Counted from the stretch's first letter, positions 17,302 to 26,252 are shown. The stretch is 64,000 nucleotides of DNA from Allobosea sp. AAP35 (GCF_001295925.1 NZ_LJHQ01000003.1:124001-188000); one strand, 5' to 3'. Numbers and translations are program-made. The notes: generated by a model not told the origin, from the letters alone.

Positions 17302-18492
17302 ATGAAACCGGCACTCTTTATAGGCTCCTCTGCGGAGAAGCTCGATTTAGCATATGCCGCTCAAGAGGAACTTGAGTATGACGTGGAGGCAACAGTTTGG
17401 CCTCAGTCCGTTTTTGCACTTTCTAAAACAGCCGTGCCTTCGCTCATAGCGCAATTGGATGCATCGGACTTCGGTGTATTCATCTTCTCACCCGATGATA
17501 TCGTTGCCATCCGTGACAAGAGTAAAAGGGCTATTCGAGATAATGTTATCTTCGAACTTGGATTGTTTGTAGGTCGTTTAGGTCCTGACCGCTGTTTCAT
17601 TGTAGTGCCGCGCGGAGTCGGCGATCTCCATTTACCGACTGACTTGACTGGAATAACACCAGCTCTCTTCGACCCAAGTCGGAAAGACCGAAACTTACGA
17701 GCGGCGCTTGGGTCCGCGTGTAATTCAATTCGTCGTCAAGTGCGCATCCTTGGTCCAGTTAGCAGAGTTAGTGAAGCCTCGCCTGAAACTCAGAATTGTC
17801 AATTAGAAAACGCGGATTTAGCTTTTCAACTCCGGGAGAAGGTGCTTAAAGAACAACTAGCTCAAAAAGAGCAAGAGCTTACGAATATCACAGGTAGATT
17901 GGCGGCGGAGCTATCTGAGAAGCAGCAGTTAGCTAATCCGCAACAGGTCTTTTTTCCCGACGGTCCAATATTGGAGCGTAAGCTGACCCGCAAAGAGGCT
18001 GAATCGTTGATTGATGCTATCAGCGATCTTACGGAAATGGTCCGTTCAAACTCTCCAAGTGCCCTTCACGCAACTCTACAAATTCTGGAGCCGACCTCAA
18101 AAGTTAAAAGGCAAATGGCCTCGCTGGAGGAAGAGCTAGCAGCAGTGTTGCTCCTTCACGCGGGAATAGGTCTATTCCGCAAGAGCTTCTCCGACAGGAT
18201 TGCTGGTGCGCCCGCTTTCGTGCGTGAGTTAGAGACCGCTGTCTATGGCCCGAGTATTATCCGACGAGATACCGTTGCGGGGGATCTTGATAATTTCTTG
18301 GAGCATTACTCAGAACGCATTCGTGAAATACAAAGGCGCAGCGATAATCCAACTTTAGAGCTCCAAGGCTACATTATGCGGCCAGTTAGGGAGCGTTATT
18401 GGAAATTGATCGAGAAGTATAAGAGCTGGTGTAGTGCCATTATGCATAACCGCCTTCCGGCGCTGAGGCAGCAGGCCGAACAGTTTTTGTGA
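17302..18492 (+). CDS. TIR-like (CAP12/PF10137-type) protein with unknown C-terminal domain
   Basis: A 396-residue cytoplasmic protein. Residues 1-147 match the predicted nucleotide-binding TIR-like domain found in CBASS and Pycsar effectors. Motifs are ALFIGSSAEKLDLA, TVWPQSVFALSKT, FGVFIFSPDDIV, RDNVIFELGLFVGRLG, GDLHLPTDLTGITPALFDP and NLRAALGSACNSIRR. E85 in VIFELG is the likely NAD-cleaving glutamate. Residues ~168-210 look like a coiled coil, and ~225-396 form a helical domain I do not recognise (LTRKEAESLIDAISDLTEMV ... PVRERYWKLIEKYKSW). The ATG at 17302 has GAGAAG upstream and begins the domain. AT-rich codons mark transfer. No cyclase, STING or SMODS partner is adjacent, so sensing may reside in the C-terminal half. 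Confidence 0.85.
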   Translation: MKPALFIGSSAEKLDLAYAAQEELEYDVEATVWPQSVFALSKTAVPSLIAQLDASDFGVFIFSPDDIVAIRDKSKRAIRDNVIFELGLFVGRLGPDRCFIVVPRGVGDLHLPTDLTGITPALFDPSRKDRNLRAALGSACNSIRRQVRILGPVSRVSEASPETQNCQLENADLAFQLREKVLKEQLAQKEQELTNITGRLAAELSEKQQLANPQQVFFPDGPILERKLTRKEAESLIDAISDLTEMVRSNSPSALHATLQILEPTSKVKRQMASLEEELAAVLLLHAGIGLFRKSFSDRIAGAPAFVRELETAVYGPSIIRRDTVAGDLDNFLEHYSERIREIQRRSDNPTLELQGYIMRPVRERYWKLIEKYKSWCSAIMHNRLPALRQQAEQFL

Positions 18493-18627
18493 GCTACCTA
18501 TCGAGGGCAATTGCGATGCAGCCGGCCGCAGGACTGCCCGTCAATAGGAGATGCGGACTGGCCAGCCGTGCTGAGAATAACGCCGCCGGTCTGTTAAGCG
18601 AGGCAGGATTTCCGTACGAACAACACC

Positions 18628-18639
18628 ACTGTGTAACAA
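18628..18639 (+). repeat. 12-bp repeat inside right island end
   Basis: Second exact copy of ACTGTGTAACAA, 61 bases before the right att core; see the partner at 15753-15764. Confidence 0.5.
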
Positions 18640-18700
18640 AGCCATTTGACCGCACCAAATTTCTCTTTAGTTTCAACGAAATTGGGTCGCAAAAGCGCAA

Positions 18701-18718
18701 TCCAGCTCTGGGCACCAT
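18701..18718 (+). repeat. attR: right copy of 18-bp att core
   Basis: TCCAGCTCTGGGCACCAT, identical to the tRNA-Phe 3' end at 15674-15691. Bases on either side differ from the left copy, so the identity is limited to the crossover core. GC-rich chromosomal sequence resumes right after it. Confidence 0.88.
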
Positions 18719-18940
18719 TCTTCTTTCCGACTGATGATCTGCGTGCCAACCGGACGTGCTGTGCAAACCGGCGCGTCGCGTTGCCCGTCGGCCGGTCCCA
18801 TGCCGGGTGAGGGCCCCCCACGCGATGCAGGGCGGCTGCGCCGTCACTGGCGTTGAAGCCGGGCTCCCGCTGTGGTCGTCTCCTCGCCAACAAGCCGCCG
18901 TGGCCGGTCCGGTCGCGAGCAGAGGCCCGGGAGGACACGC

Positions 18941-20059
18941 ATGCGCATCGCCAGAATCGAACCCTTCATCCTGCATATCCCCGTCACCGGCGGCTCGATC
19001 GCCGATTCGACGCATCGCATCAGCCATTGGGGCGTGGTCGGCGTGAAGGTGGTGACGGAGGAGGGGCTCGAAGGCTATGGCTTCACCGGCACCCATGCCG
19101 ATCTGCCCTCCGACCGGCTGATCACCACCTGTATCCGCGATTGCTACGCGCCGCTGCTGATCGGCGAGGATGCCTTGGAAACCAGCCGGCTCTGGCTCAA
19201 GCTCGCCCGCCAGCCGGCGCTGCAATGGGTCGGCCGCGCCGGCATCACCCAACTCGCGCTGGCGGCGGTCGACGTCGCGCTCTGGGACCTGAAGGCCAAG
19301 CACGCGAAGGTGCCGCTGTGGCACCTGCTCGGTGGCGCCAGCAAGCCGCGGCTGGAAGCCTACAACACCGATATCGGCTGGCTCTCGATCCCGAAGGACC
19401 AACTCGTCGAGGGCTGCCGTAGGGCAGTCGAGCGCGACGGCTTCCACCGCATCAAGGTCAAGGTCGGCCATGCCGATCCCGGCATCGATATCGGCCGGCT
19501 GGAGGCGGTGCGCCAGGCGGTCGGACCCCATGTCGCACTCGCCATCGACGGCAACGGCAAATGGGACCTGCCGACCTGCAAGCGCTTCTGTGCGCGCGCC
19601 GAGCCGCTCGACATCTTCTGGTTCGAGGAACCGCTCTGGTATGACGATGTCGGCTCGCATGCGGCGCTCGCCCGCTCGACCTCCATCCCCATCGCGCTCG
19701 GCGAACAGCTTTATTCGCTCGACGCCTTCCGCACCTTCATGGCGGCCGATGCCATCCATTACGTCCAGCCCGATGTCACGCGGCTCGGCGGCATCACCGA
19801 ATACATCCAGGTCGCGGATCTGGCGCTCGCCAGCCGCCTGCCGGTGGCGCCCCATGCCGGCGAGATGAGCCAGGTCCATGTCCACCTCGCCTATTGGCAC
19901 CAGGCGACGCCGGTTCTCGAATACATCCCCTGGATCAAGGACGCGTTCGAGGAGCCGGCCGACGTCGTCGATGGCTGCTTCCTGAAGCCGCAGCGGCCGG
20001 GCGCCGGCACGACGCCCAAGGCCGATGCTTTCGCCCGCTTCGCCAAGCCGCTGATGTGA
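18941..20059 (+). CDS. enolase-superfamily dehydratase/racemase (MR/MLE type)
   Basis: A 372-residue member of the mandelate racemase/muconate lactonizing group. The capping domain is residues ~1-120 and the barrel ~130-360. The catalytic KxK (RIKVKV), metal ligands in AIDGNG, FWFEEP and ALGEQLY, and a late His in [13 protein letters not shown] are visible, as expected for sugar-acid dehydratases. Substrate cannot be read. The ATG is preceded by GGGAGGACACGC. It stands alone just after the island boundary and upstream of the thiamine operon, which has its own riboswitch. Confidence 0.9.
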   Translation: MRIARIEPFILHIPVTGGSIADSTHRISHWGVVGVKVVTEEGLEGYGFTGTHADLPSDRLITTCIRDCYAPLLIGEDALETSRLWLKLARQPALQWVGRAGITQLALAAVDVALWDLKAKHAKVPLWHLLGGASKPRLEAYNTDIGWLSIPKDQLVEGCRRAVERDGFHRIKVKVGHADPGIDIGRLEAVRQAVGPHVALAIDGNGKWDLPTCKRFCARAEPLDIFWFEEPLWYDDVGSHAALARSTSIPIALGEQLYSLDAFRTFMAADAIHYVQPDVTRLGGITEYIQVADLALASRLPVAPHAGEMSQVHVHLAYWHQATPVLEYIPWIKDAFEEPADVVDGCFLKPQRPGAGTTPKADAFARFAKPLM

Positions 20060-20154
20060 TGCCGCCGCTGGCCTGACGCGCGCAGGGCGGGCCGGCGGCG
20101 CCGGCATGGCCCCGGGCTTGCCGCAGGGCCTGGCCAAGCTTAGATCAAGGGCGA

Positions 20155-20245
20155 TCCGTTGGGGTGCTGAAAGGCTGAGAGGTGCTAAAGGCGCCAACCC
20201 ATCGAACCTGATCCGGATAATGCCGGCGAAGGGAACGGTCATCGG
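20155..20245 (+). promoter_or_regulatory. TPP riboswitch (THI element)
   Basis: The conserved thi-box segments are present in order: GGGGTGC, GCTGAGAGGTG, AACCC and GAACCTGATCCGGATAATGC, followed by GCGAAGGGAACGG. It lies ~60 bases before thiO and should shut down the thiO-S-G-E operon when thiamine pyrophosphate is plentiful, probably by hiding the SD, since no terminator with a U-run is evident. Confidence 0.96.
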
Positions 20246-20305
20246 CATGTCGCTTCACCCGCCCTGCCATGGCCGCCCCCCTTCCTCGGTGCGAAGGGAG
20301 ACGGC

Positions 20306-21355
20306 ATGTCGCCATCGTCGATCCATCACGGCCAGAGCGGCGTCGCGCCGAAGGCGCAGCCGCATGTCGGCATCGTCGGCGCGGGCGTCGTCGGGCTCGC
20401 CTGCGCGGTCGAGCTTTTGAGCCGGGGCGCCCGCGTGACCGTGCATGAGCGCGGCGCTTTTGCCGGCGCGCAGGCCTGCTCCTGGTGGGCTGGCGGCATG
20501 CTCGCGCCCTGGTGCGAGGGCGAGAGCGCCGAGGAGCCGGTGGTGCGGCTTGGCCAGGAGGCTGCCGCCTGGTGGGAGCGCCATGTCGAGGGCGTCGTCC
20601 GCAAGGGCACGCTGGTCGTGGCGCCCAGCCGCGATCGCACGGAACTGCGCCGTTTCGCCAGCCGCACCTCCCATTGCGTCGAGATCGACGGCGAAGCCAT
20701 CGCCGCGCTCGAGCCCGATCTGGCGGGGCGCTTTGCCAAAGGCCTGTTCTTTGAAAGCGAAGGCCATCTCGATCCGCGCCGCGCGTTGACAGGCCTCGCC
20801 GCGAAGGTGCAGGCGCTGGGCGGGACAATCCATTTCGACAGCGAGGTCGAAGCCGCCGATCTCGACGGCGACGTCGTGCTCGACTGTCGCGGCCTCGGCG
20901 CCCGCGAGGCGCTGCCCGATCTGCGCGGCGTCAAGGGCGAGATGCTGCTGCTGCGGACGCGCGACGTCACCCTGTCGCGCCCCATTCGGCTGCTGCATCC
21001 GCGCATCCCGCTCTACATCGTGCCCCGTGCCGACGGGCTGTTCATGGTCGGCGCGACGATGATCGAAAGCGGCGATCGCAGCGCGATTTCGGCTCGGTCG
21101 ATGTTGGAGCTGCTTGGCGGCGCTTACGCGCTGCACCCGTCCTTCGGCGAGGCGCAGGTGGTCGAGATCGGCGTCGATGCCCGCCCGGCTTATCCCGACA
21201 ACCTGCCGCGCCTGACGCGCCGCGGCCGGGTCCTCCATGTCAACGGTTTCTATCGTCACGGTTTTCTGCTCAGCCCCGCCATGGCGCGGCTGGCGGCTGA
21301 GGCCGTGCTGGACCCGACAAGCGTCCCGGAGAGGCTTCATGACATTGCTGCTTAA
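20306..21355 (+). CDS. thiO: glycine oxidase ThiO
   Basis: A 349-residue FAD-dependent amine oxidase of the DAO family that oxidises glycine to dehydroglycine, which ThiG uses for the thiazole ring. After a ~20-residue non-conserved N-terminus the dinucleotide motif VGIVGAGVVGLACAVELL is clear, followed by ERGAFAGAQACSWWAGGMLAPWCEGE. C-terminal substrate/FAD segments are YIVPRADGLFMVGAT and VLHVNGFYRHGFLLSPAM. The start has a strong GAAGGGAGA SD. It is the first gene after the TPP riboswitch and overlaps thiS by 17 bases. Confidence 0.93.
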   Translation: MSPSSIHHGQSGVAPKAQPHVGIVGAGVVGLACAVELLSRGARVTVHERGAFAGAQACSWWAGGMLAPWCEGESAEEPVVRLGQEAAAWWERHVEGVVRKGTLVVAPSRDRTELRRFASRTSHCVEIDGEAIAALEPDLAGRFAKGLFFESEGHLDPRRALTGLAAKVQALGGTIHFDSEVEAADLDGDVVLDCRGLGAREALPDLRGVKGEMLLLRTRDVTLSRPIRLLHPRIPLYIVPRADGLFMVGATMIESGDRSAISARSMLELLGGAYALHPSFGEAQVVEIGVDARPAYPDNLPRLTRRGRVLHVNGFYRHGFLLSPAMARLAAEAVLDPTSVPERLHDIAA

Positions 21356-21536
21356 CGGCGAGCCCCGCGAGGTCGAAGCGACCACGCTCGAACAGGCGCT
21401 GGCCGAACTCGGCTATGCCGGCAAGGTCGTCGCGACTGCGGTGAACGGCGATTTCGTCGCCGTCCGCCACCGCGATGGCGTGACGCTGCATGATGGCGAC
21501 CGTGTCGAGGTCGTCGCACCGATGCAGGGAGGCTGA
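21339..21536 (+). CDS. thiS: sulfur carrier protein ThiS
   Basis: A 65-residue ubiquitin-like protein ending in the diagnostic Gly-Gly (VAPMQGG). Its C-terminus is thiocarboxylated and donates sulfur to the thiazole ring. The fold motif [13 protein letters not shown] and HDGDRVEVV are typical. It begins inside thiO with GGAGAGG upstream and ends 2 bases before thiG. Confidence 0.94.
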   Translation: MTLLLNGEPREVEATTLEQALAELGYAGKVVATAVNGDFVAVRHRDGVTLHDGDRVEVVAPMQGG

Positions 21537-21538
21537 CC

Positions 21539-22312
21539 ATGGCGAGCTTTTATGGCTTCGCGCCGCAGAGCCGGCTTTTCCTCGGCACCGCGCAATATCC
21601 CTCGCCCGCGATCCTGGCTGATGCCGTCAAGGCGTCGGGCGTCGAGATCGTCACGGTCTCGCTGCGGCGCGAGGCCGGGGAGGGCGGGGCGGGCCAGGCC
21701 TTCTGGTCGCTGATCCGCGATCTCGGCGTGCGCGTGCTGCCCAACACCGCCGGCTGCCACGGCGTCAAGGAGGCTGTCACCACCGCCCAGATGGCGCGCG
21801 AGGTCTTCGGCACCAACTGGATCAAGCTTGAGGTGATCGGCGAGGATGACACGCTCCAGCCCGATGTCGTCGGCCTGATCGAGGCGGCGCGCATCCTGAC
21901 GAATGATGGCTTCGAGGTTTTCCCCTACACCACCGAGGATCTCGTCGTCGGCGGGCGCCTGCTCGATGCCGGCTGCGAGGTGCTGATGCCCTGGGGCGCG
22001 CCGATCGGCTCTGGCCGCGGCCTGAACAATGTCTACGGCCTGCGCAGCATGCGAGCGCATTTCCCAGGCATCCCGCTGGTGGTCGATGCCGGCATCGGCC
22101 TGCCCTCCCACGCGGCCCAGGCGATGGAACTGGGCTATGACGCGATCCTGCTCAACACGGCCGTCGCCAAGGCGGGCGATCCCGTCCGGATGGCGCAGGC
22201 CTTCGCCCGGGCGATCGAGGCCGGCCGCGACGCCTTTGAAGCGCAGCCGATCGAGGCGCGCGACATGGCCGCGCCCTCCACCCCCGTCATGGGCAAGGCT
22301 TTTCTCTCGTGA
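21539..22312 (+). CDS. thiG: thiazole synthase ThiG
   Basis: A 257-residue TIM-barrel enzyme joining deoxyxylulose phosphate, dehydroglycine and ThiS thiocarboxylate into thiazole phosphate. Conserved sequences include [18 protein letters not shown], the Schiff-base Lys in [12 protein letters not shown], the phosphate loop [13 protein letters not shown], and [31 protein letters not shown]. Length is normal and the start follows thiS by two bases with GGGAGG as SD. Confidence 0.96.
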   Translation: MASFYGFAPQSRLFLGTAQYPSPAILADAVKASGVEIVTVSLRREAGEGGAGQAFWSLIRDLGVRVLPNTAGCHGVKEAVTTAQMAREVFGTNWIKLEVIGEDDTLQPDVVGLIEAARILTNDGFEVFPYTTEDLVVGGRLLDAGCEVLMPWGAPIGSGRGLNNVYGLRSMRAHFPGIPLVVDAGIGLPSHAAQAMELGYDAILLNTAVAKAGDPVRMAQAFARAIEAGRDAFEAQPIEARDMAAPSTPVMGKAFLS

Positions 22313-22323
22313 AGGTTTCCAGC

Positions 22324-22929
22324 ATGCCGCTTGACCGCTTCTACCCGATCTTCGACAGCGCCGACTGGCTGGCGCGCATGCTGCCGCTCGGCGTCAAGCT
22401 GGTCCAACTGCGCATCAAGGACAGGAGCGAGACCGAGACCGGCCGCGAGATCGCCCGGGCGAAGACCCTCTGTGCAGCCAATGGTTGCGTGCTCGTCGTC
22501 AACGATTACTGGCACCTTGCCATCGAGGAGGGCTGCGATTTCGTCCATCTCGGCCAGGAGGATCTCGACGGCGCCGACCTCGCCGCCATCCGCAAGGCCG
22601 GCATGAAGCTCGGCGTCAGCAGCCATGACGAGGCGGAGCTGCAACGGGCGCTGGCGACCGATCCCGATTATGTCGCGCTTGGCCCGGTCTATCCGACGAT
22701 CCTGAAGGCGATGAAATGGGCGCCGCAGGGGCTGGAACGCGTCACCGACTGGAAGCGGCGCCTTGGCGACATCCCGCTCGTCGGCATCGGAGGTGTCTCG
22801 CTGGAGCGGGCAGCGGGCGTGTTCGCGGCCGGTGCCGACATCGTCTCGGCGGTGACGGACATCACGCTGAACGCCGACCCCGAGGCGCGCTTGAAAGCCT
22901 GGATCGCGGCGACACGCTCCGCCGCCTAA
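22324..22929 (+). CDS. thiE: thiamine-phosphate synthase ThiE
   Basis: A 201-residue enzyme coupling HMP-PP to thiazole phosphate. Motifs are KLVQLRIKD, LVVNDYWHLAIEEG, FVHLGQEDLD, DYVALGPVYPT and IPLVGIGGVS. I chose the ATG at 22324 with GAAGG upstream; a GTG at 22309 overlapping the thiG stop is possible. It closes the thiO-S-G-E operon. thiC and thiD are not in the window, so the pyrimidine half must be made elsewhere. Confidence 0.93.
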   Translation: MPLDRFYPIFDSADWLARMLPLGVKLVQLRIKDRSETETGREIARAKTLCAANGCVLVVNDYWHLAIEEGCDFVHLGQEDLDGADLAAIRKAGMKLGVSSHDEAELQRALATDPDYVALGPVYPTILKAMKWAPQGLERVTDWKRRLGDIPLVGIGGVSLERAAGVFAAGADIVSAVTDITLNADPEARLKAWIAATRSAA

Positions 22930-22948
22930 CGGTTGGTCGTTCGCGAGG

Positions 22949-23076
22949 AACCACCCCCGTCATCCCGGACAAGCCGCGCAGCGGCGCAGGCCGGGATCCA
23001 TCGTCAGGCACCCCCGCTGCCCTATGATGGATCCCGGGCCTTCACTGCGCGAAGCCCCAGGATGACGGTGTGGTTC
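22949..23076. repeat. dispersed intergenic palindrome, copy 1
   Basis: An imperfect palindrome of about 125 bases whose ends read ACCACCCCCGTCATCCCGGA and its near complement. The middle carries two GGATCCATC / GATGGATCCCGG blocks. Three related copies occur at 26.3, 29.0 and 55.8 kb, always between genes. It follows thiE and may form a large hairpin on RNA or DNA. Confidence 0.78.
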
Positions 23077-23096
23077 CGAGGGCGACGAAATCGCGC

Positions 23097-23411
23097 TCAA
23101 ACGCTCTCCACCGCGACATGCCCATCGACATGGCCGAGGCTGCGCTGTGGATCGAGCCGGTCGCGCACGCGCTGCTTCAACACCTTGGAGTCGGGAAAGC
23201 CGCCGTCACTCTTTCGGTCCCAGATCAGCTCGCCGTCATAGTGGATCTGGAAGATGCCGCCGGTGCGCGGGATCAGCGCGACCTCGCCGAGATCCTGCCC
23301 GAAGGTCGAGAGCAATTCCTGGCCGAGCCAGGTGGCGCGCAGCATCCACTGGCACATCGAGCAATAGGTGATGGCGATGCGGGGCAGGGGCCTGTCGGCG
23401 GTGTCGGTCAT
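23097..23411 (-). CDS. SelT/SelW/SelH (Rdx) family protein
   Basis: A 104-residue thioredoxin-like protein. The N-terminal redox motif CSMC in ITYCSMCQWMLRATWLGQEL replaces the CxxU of the selenoprotein relatives. The middle GGIFQIHYDGELIWDRKSDGGFPD is the typical second half. Function in bacteria is unproven; a redox role in the cytoplasm is likely. It is a single gene, with its 3' end facing the repeat. Confidence 0.88.
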   Translation of the reverse strand: MTDTADRPLPRIAITYCSMCQWMLRATWLGQELLSTFGQDLGEVALIPRTGGIFQIHYDGELIWDRKSDGGFPDSKVLKQRVRDRLDPQRSLGHVDGHVAVESV

Positions 23412-23567
23412 GGGGAGGTCTCCGGGGTGGTCGCGCGCCTATGATCATGCTGTCCCAGCGATGGCAAGATTGCTGGGGCATGGCCGCTCAGCGCGCAATG
23501 CCGGATCCAGACCAGCCGCACGATTGTGGAGGCGATCAGGAAGGCGGTATGAACGCGCCATGCCTCA

Positions 23568-23858
23568 TCATTTCCGGGCGACGCAGGTCCCCAGAGCCGA
23601 CACCATCCCGGCCGGGCACGTCTTCACGACCGTGCTGGGCTGCGACATGGTCCTTAGCGACTCGCAGCATGCGCCACGCATCGTATAACCGCTCGGACAG
23701 CCGCCCACGGGCTCGATGCGGTCCTTGCCATCACGCGTCGGACGGCAGGCGCTGGCCGCCAGGGCCTCGGGAGCGGGCAATAGTATAAAGGCGGCGAGCA
23801 GGGCGGCGATGATTCGGACCATACCGTCACGGTCTTGCATCATGCGCGTCAGGTCCAT
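23568..23858 (-). CDS. small secreted Cys-rich protein
   Basis: An up to 96-residue protein with a signal peptide MVRIIAALLAAFILLPAPEA and six cysteines in the mature part (SACRPT, GGCPSGY, GACCESL, KTCPAG, GTCVARK), probably disulphide-bonded in the periplasm. Pairs such as CPSGY and CPAGM resemble short repeats. The start may be 23858 or the Met at 23822 that begins the signal peptide. Family unknown. Confidence 0.62.
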   Translation of the reverse strand: MDLTRMMQDRDGMVRIIAALLAAFILLPAPEALAASACRPTRDGKDRIEPVGGCPSGYTMRGACCESLRTMSQPSTVVKTCPAGMVSALGTCVARK

Positions 23859-24001
23859 GGCTTTTCGCCGATCAGGTTGCGCTCGGGCTCGTTTACGGCT
23901 CCACTATTCGACCGCGCTGCCGCATCATGCCGTCTGGATTGCCAACCGACTCTTCGACGCTGCTATGAAGGGCGATCAGAAATTCAGCCCAAGGCGTCGA
24001 C

Positions 24002-24751
24002 ATGACCAGGGACTTCGCAGGCAAGCGTGTGATCGTGATGGGCGGCAGCCGGGGCATCGGGCGCTCGATCGCGCTGGGCTTCGCCGCTGGAGGTGCTGCC
24101 GTCTCGATCTGTGCCCGCGGCGCGGGGCCGCTTGAAGCGACGCGCCGGGAGATCGAGGCGCAAGGCGTCGCGGCGCATGCGGCAAGCGTCGATCTCGCCG
24201 ACGCGAAGGCGATTGAGGCCTATGTCCCCGCGGCTGTCGAGGCGCTGGGTGGGCTGGACGTGCTGGTCAACAACGCTTCGGGCTTCGGCCATAGCGACGA
24301 CGAGGAGGGCTGGGCCGCCTCGCTGAGCGTCGACATGATGGCGATCGTGCGCGGCAGCCATGCCGCGATCCCGCACATGAAACCGGGCTCCTCGATCATC
24401 AACATCTCGTCGATCTCGGCCCTGCGCGCTTCGTCGCGCTCGGCGCCCTATGGCGCGGTCAAGGCCGCCGTGATCCACTACACCGCCAGCCAGGCCAAGA
24501 TGCTGTCATCCAAGGGCATCCGCGTGAACGGCGTCGCTCCGGGCTCGATCGAGTTCCCCGGCGGCACCTGGGAGGACCGCAGGACCTCGAACCCAGCTCT
24601 TTACAACGCGACGCTGGCCAGCATCCCCTTCGGCCGCATGGGCAGGCCGGAAGAGGTCGCCGAGGTCGTGCTGTTCCTGGCCTCGGCCAAGGCGAGCTGG
24701 GTCACCGCCCAGACCATTATCGTCGATGGCGGCCAGCTCGTCGGGCCCTGA
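24002..24751 (+). CDS. SDR-family oxidoreductase
   Basis: A 249-residue classical SDR. Seen are the cofactor motif VMGGSRGIGRSIA, NNASG in place of NNAG, catalytic Ser in INISSISA and Tyr/Lys in YGAVKAA, and C-terminal VTAQTIIVDGGQLVGP. The Arg in ICARGAG after beta-2 hints at NADP(H). Substrate unknown. It is convergent with the carboxypeptidase gene, 7 bases apart. Confidence 0.9.
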   Translation: MTRDFAGKRVIVMGGSRGIGRSIALGFAAGGAAVSICARGAGPLEATRREIEAQGVAAHAASVDLADAKAIEAYVPAAVEALGGLDVLVNNASGFGHSDDEEGWAASLSVDMMAIVRGSHAAIPHMKPGSSIINISSISALRASSRSAPYGAVKAAVIHYTASQAKMLSSKGIRVNGVAPGSIEFPGGTWEDRRTSNPALYNATLASIPFGRMGRPEEVAEVVLFLASAKASWVTAQTIIVDGGQLVGP

Positions 24752-24758
24752 GAGGGGC

Positions 24759-26252
24759 TCAGCCCTGCAGGGTGTAGCGCGCCCGCAGATGCGCCTTGAA
24801 CACCCCGGCGTCGAGCGGGCGGCCCGTCGCCTGCGTCAGCAGATCGTCGGTCTCCAGCAGGCAGCCCTGGCTGTGGATGTTGGCGCGCAACCAGGCCAGC
24901 AGCGGCGCGAAATCGCCCCGCCCGATGCCCGGCAGGATGTCGGGCTGCGCCTTGCAGGCCGCGTCAAAAATCTGCGCGGCCGTCATCGCGCCCAGCGTGT
25001 AGGTAGGGAAATAGCCCCAGCCGCCGCTTGGCCAATGCACGTCCTGCAGGCAGCCGAGCCGGTCATTGGGGACGGTGACACCGAGCAGTTCCTTCATGCC
25101 GGCATTCCAGGCGGCGGGAAGCTCCGACAGCGGCATGGCATCCGCGATCAGCGCCTTCTCCAGCCGGTAGCGCAGGATGACATGGGCGGGATAGGTCACC
25201 TCATCGGCATCGACGCGGATGAAGCCGGGCTCGACTTTCGTGTAGCGCCGCCACAGCGCCTGCGTCTCCCAGGCTGCGCCTGAGCCGCCAAAGGTCTCGC
25301 GCATCAGCGGCGCGGCAAAGGCGATGAACTCTGCCGAGCGGCAGGCCTGCATCTCGACCAGGAGCGACTGGCTTTCATGCAGGCTCATGCCACGCGCCTG
25401 GCCCACCGGCTGGTTGAGATAGGCCTGCGGCCGGCCCTGCTCGTAGAGCGCATGTCCGGTCTCGTGCAGCACGCCCATCAGCGCCTTGGCGAAATCGCCC
25501 TCGTCATAGCGGGTGGTGATGCGCACATCATTGTCGGCCCCGCCGCAGAACGGATGCGTCGACACGTCGAGCCGCCCGCGCGCGAAATCATAGCCCAGCG
25601 CCGCCATCATCTTGAGGCCGAGCGCCCGCTGCGCCTCGATCGCGAACGGCCCCTGCGGATCGGGCGTTTGTAGGCGCCGCGCCTGAACCGCCAGCACCTC
25701 CTGGGTGAAGCCCGGCAGGAAGGCGGCGAGATCGTCGAACAGCGCGTCGATCTTGGCCGATCGCCCGCCCGGCTCGTAGTCGTTCAGCAGCGCGTCGTAA
25801 GGCGATAGTCCGAGCTTCTCGCCCTTCGCCCGGCCGATCTCGCGCTGGATCGTTAAAACCTCGGCGAGATAGGGCAGGAGCCCGGCGAAATCGCTCTCCG
25901 CCCGCGCCTGCCGCCAGCGCATCTCGCAGGCCGAGATCGCCTTGGAGGAGGCCTCGACGAGGTCCGCAGGCAGGGCGGTCTCCCCCGTCCAGAGCCGCCG
26001 GATTTCGCGCAGATTAGCCCGCTCCCAAGGCCCGAGCCCGTCATCCGCATCTGCATCCGCCAGCCAGTCCCCGATGCGCGCATCGGTGATCATGCCGTGA
26101 TGCATCACCCGTAGCAGCGCCAGGCTCTCGGCCCGCGTGCCCGCCGCGCCGGCGGGCATCATCACATCGCTGTCCCATTGCAGGATGCCGACCGCATTGC
26201 CGAGCGCTGCGGCGCGGCCGAAATGGGCTGAGAGGTTCGCATAGGCGGTCAT
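24759..26252 (-). CDS. M32-family metallocarboxypeptidase (Taq type)
   Basis: A 497-residue cytoplasmic zinc carboxypeptidase. The HExxH zinc motif is in VLHETGHALYEQGRP. The downstream Glu ligand is in SLHESQSLLVEM, which is the HES(Q) motif of family M32. VTYPAHVILRYRLEKALI is another family segment. Length is normal. The ATG has CCGGAAAC upstream. Confidence 0.93.
   Translation of the reverse strand: MTAYANLSAHFGRAAALGNAVGILQWDSDVMMPAGAAGTRAESLALLRVMHHGMITDARIGDWLADADADDGLGPWERANLREIRRLWTGETALPADLVEASSKAISACEMRWRQARAESDFAGLLPYLAEVLTIQREIGRAKGEKLGLSPYDALLNDYEPGGRSAKIDALFDDLAAFLPGFTQEVLAVQARRLQTPDPQGPFAIEAQRALGLKMMAALGYDFARGRLDVSTHPFCGGADNDVRITTRYDEGDFAKALMGVLHETGHALYEQGRPQAYLNQPVGQARGMSLHESQSLLVEMQACRSAEFIAFAAPLMRETFGGSGAAWETQALWRRYTKVEPGFIRVDADEVTYPAHVILRYRLEKALIADAMPLSELPAAWNAGMKELLGVTVPNDRLGCLQDVHWPSGGWGYFPTYTLGAMTAAQIFDAACKAQPDILPGIGRGDFAPLLAWLRANIHSQGCLLETDDLLTQATGRPLDAGVFKAHLRARYTLQG

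Larger units (their letters stand above)
15674..18718. mobile_element. tRNA-Phe genomic island with integrase remnant, HNH and TIR-like genes
   Basis: About 3.0 kb lies between two exact 18-bp copies of the tRNA-Phe 3' end. Just inside the left copy is the start of a tyrosine-recombinase gene, now broken. Cargo is an HNH-nuclease gene (minus) and a TIR-like gene (plus). The right half is visibly richer in A+T and has codon use (TTA, AGA, ATA, GTA) unlike the flanks. Boundary repeat, integrase next to the tRNA and composition shift together make an integrated element nearly certain. Loss of most of the integrase means it is probably immobile unless helped in trans. Confidence 0.88.

Noticed and set aside
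18489-18734. Small frame (81 codons) right after the TIR-like gene
   Set aside because: It overlaps the TIR-like stop, crosses the right att core into chromosomal sequence and has no SD or motif; it would be a chimera created by integration.
22949-23076. Possible CRISPR array or tRNA-like structure in the palindromic repeats
   Set aside because: The copies are single, long imperfect palindromes between genes, not short direct repeats with spacers, and have no tRNA arms.
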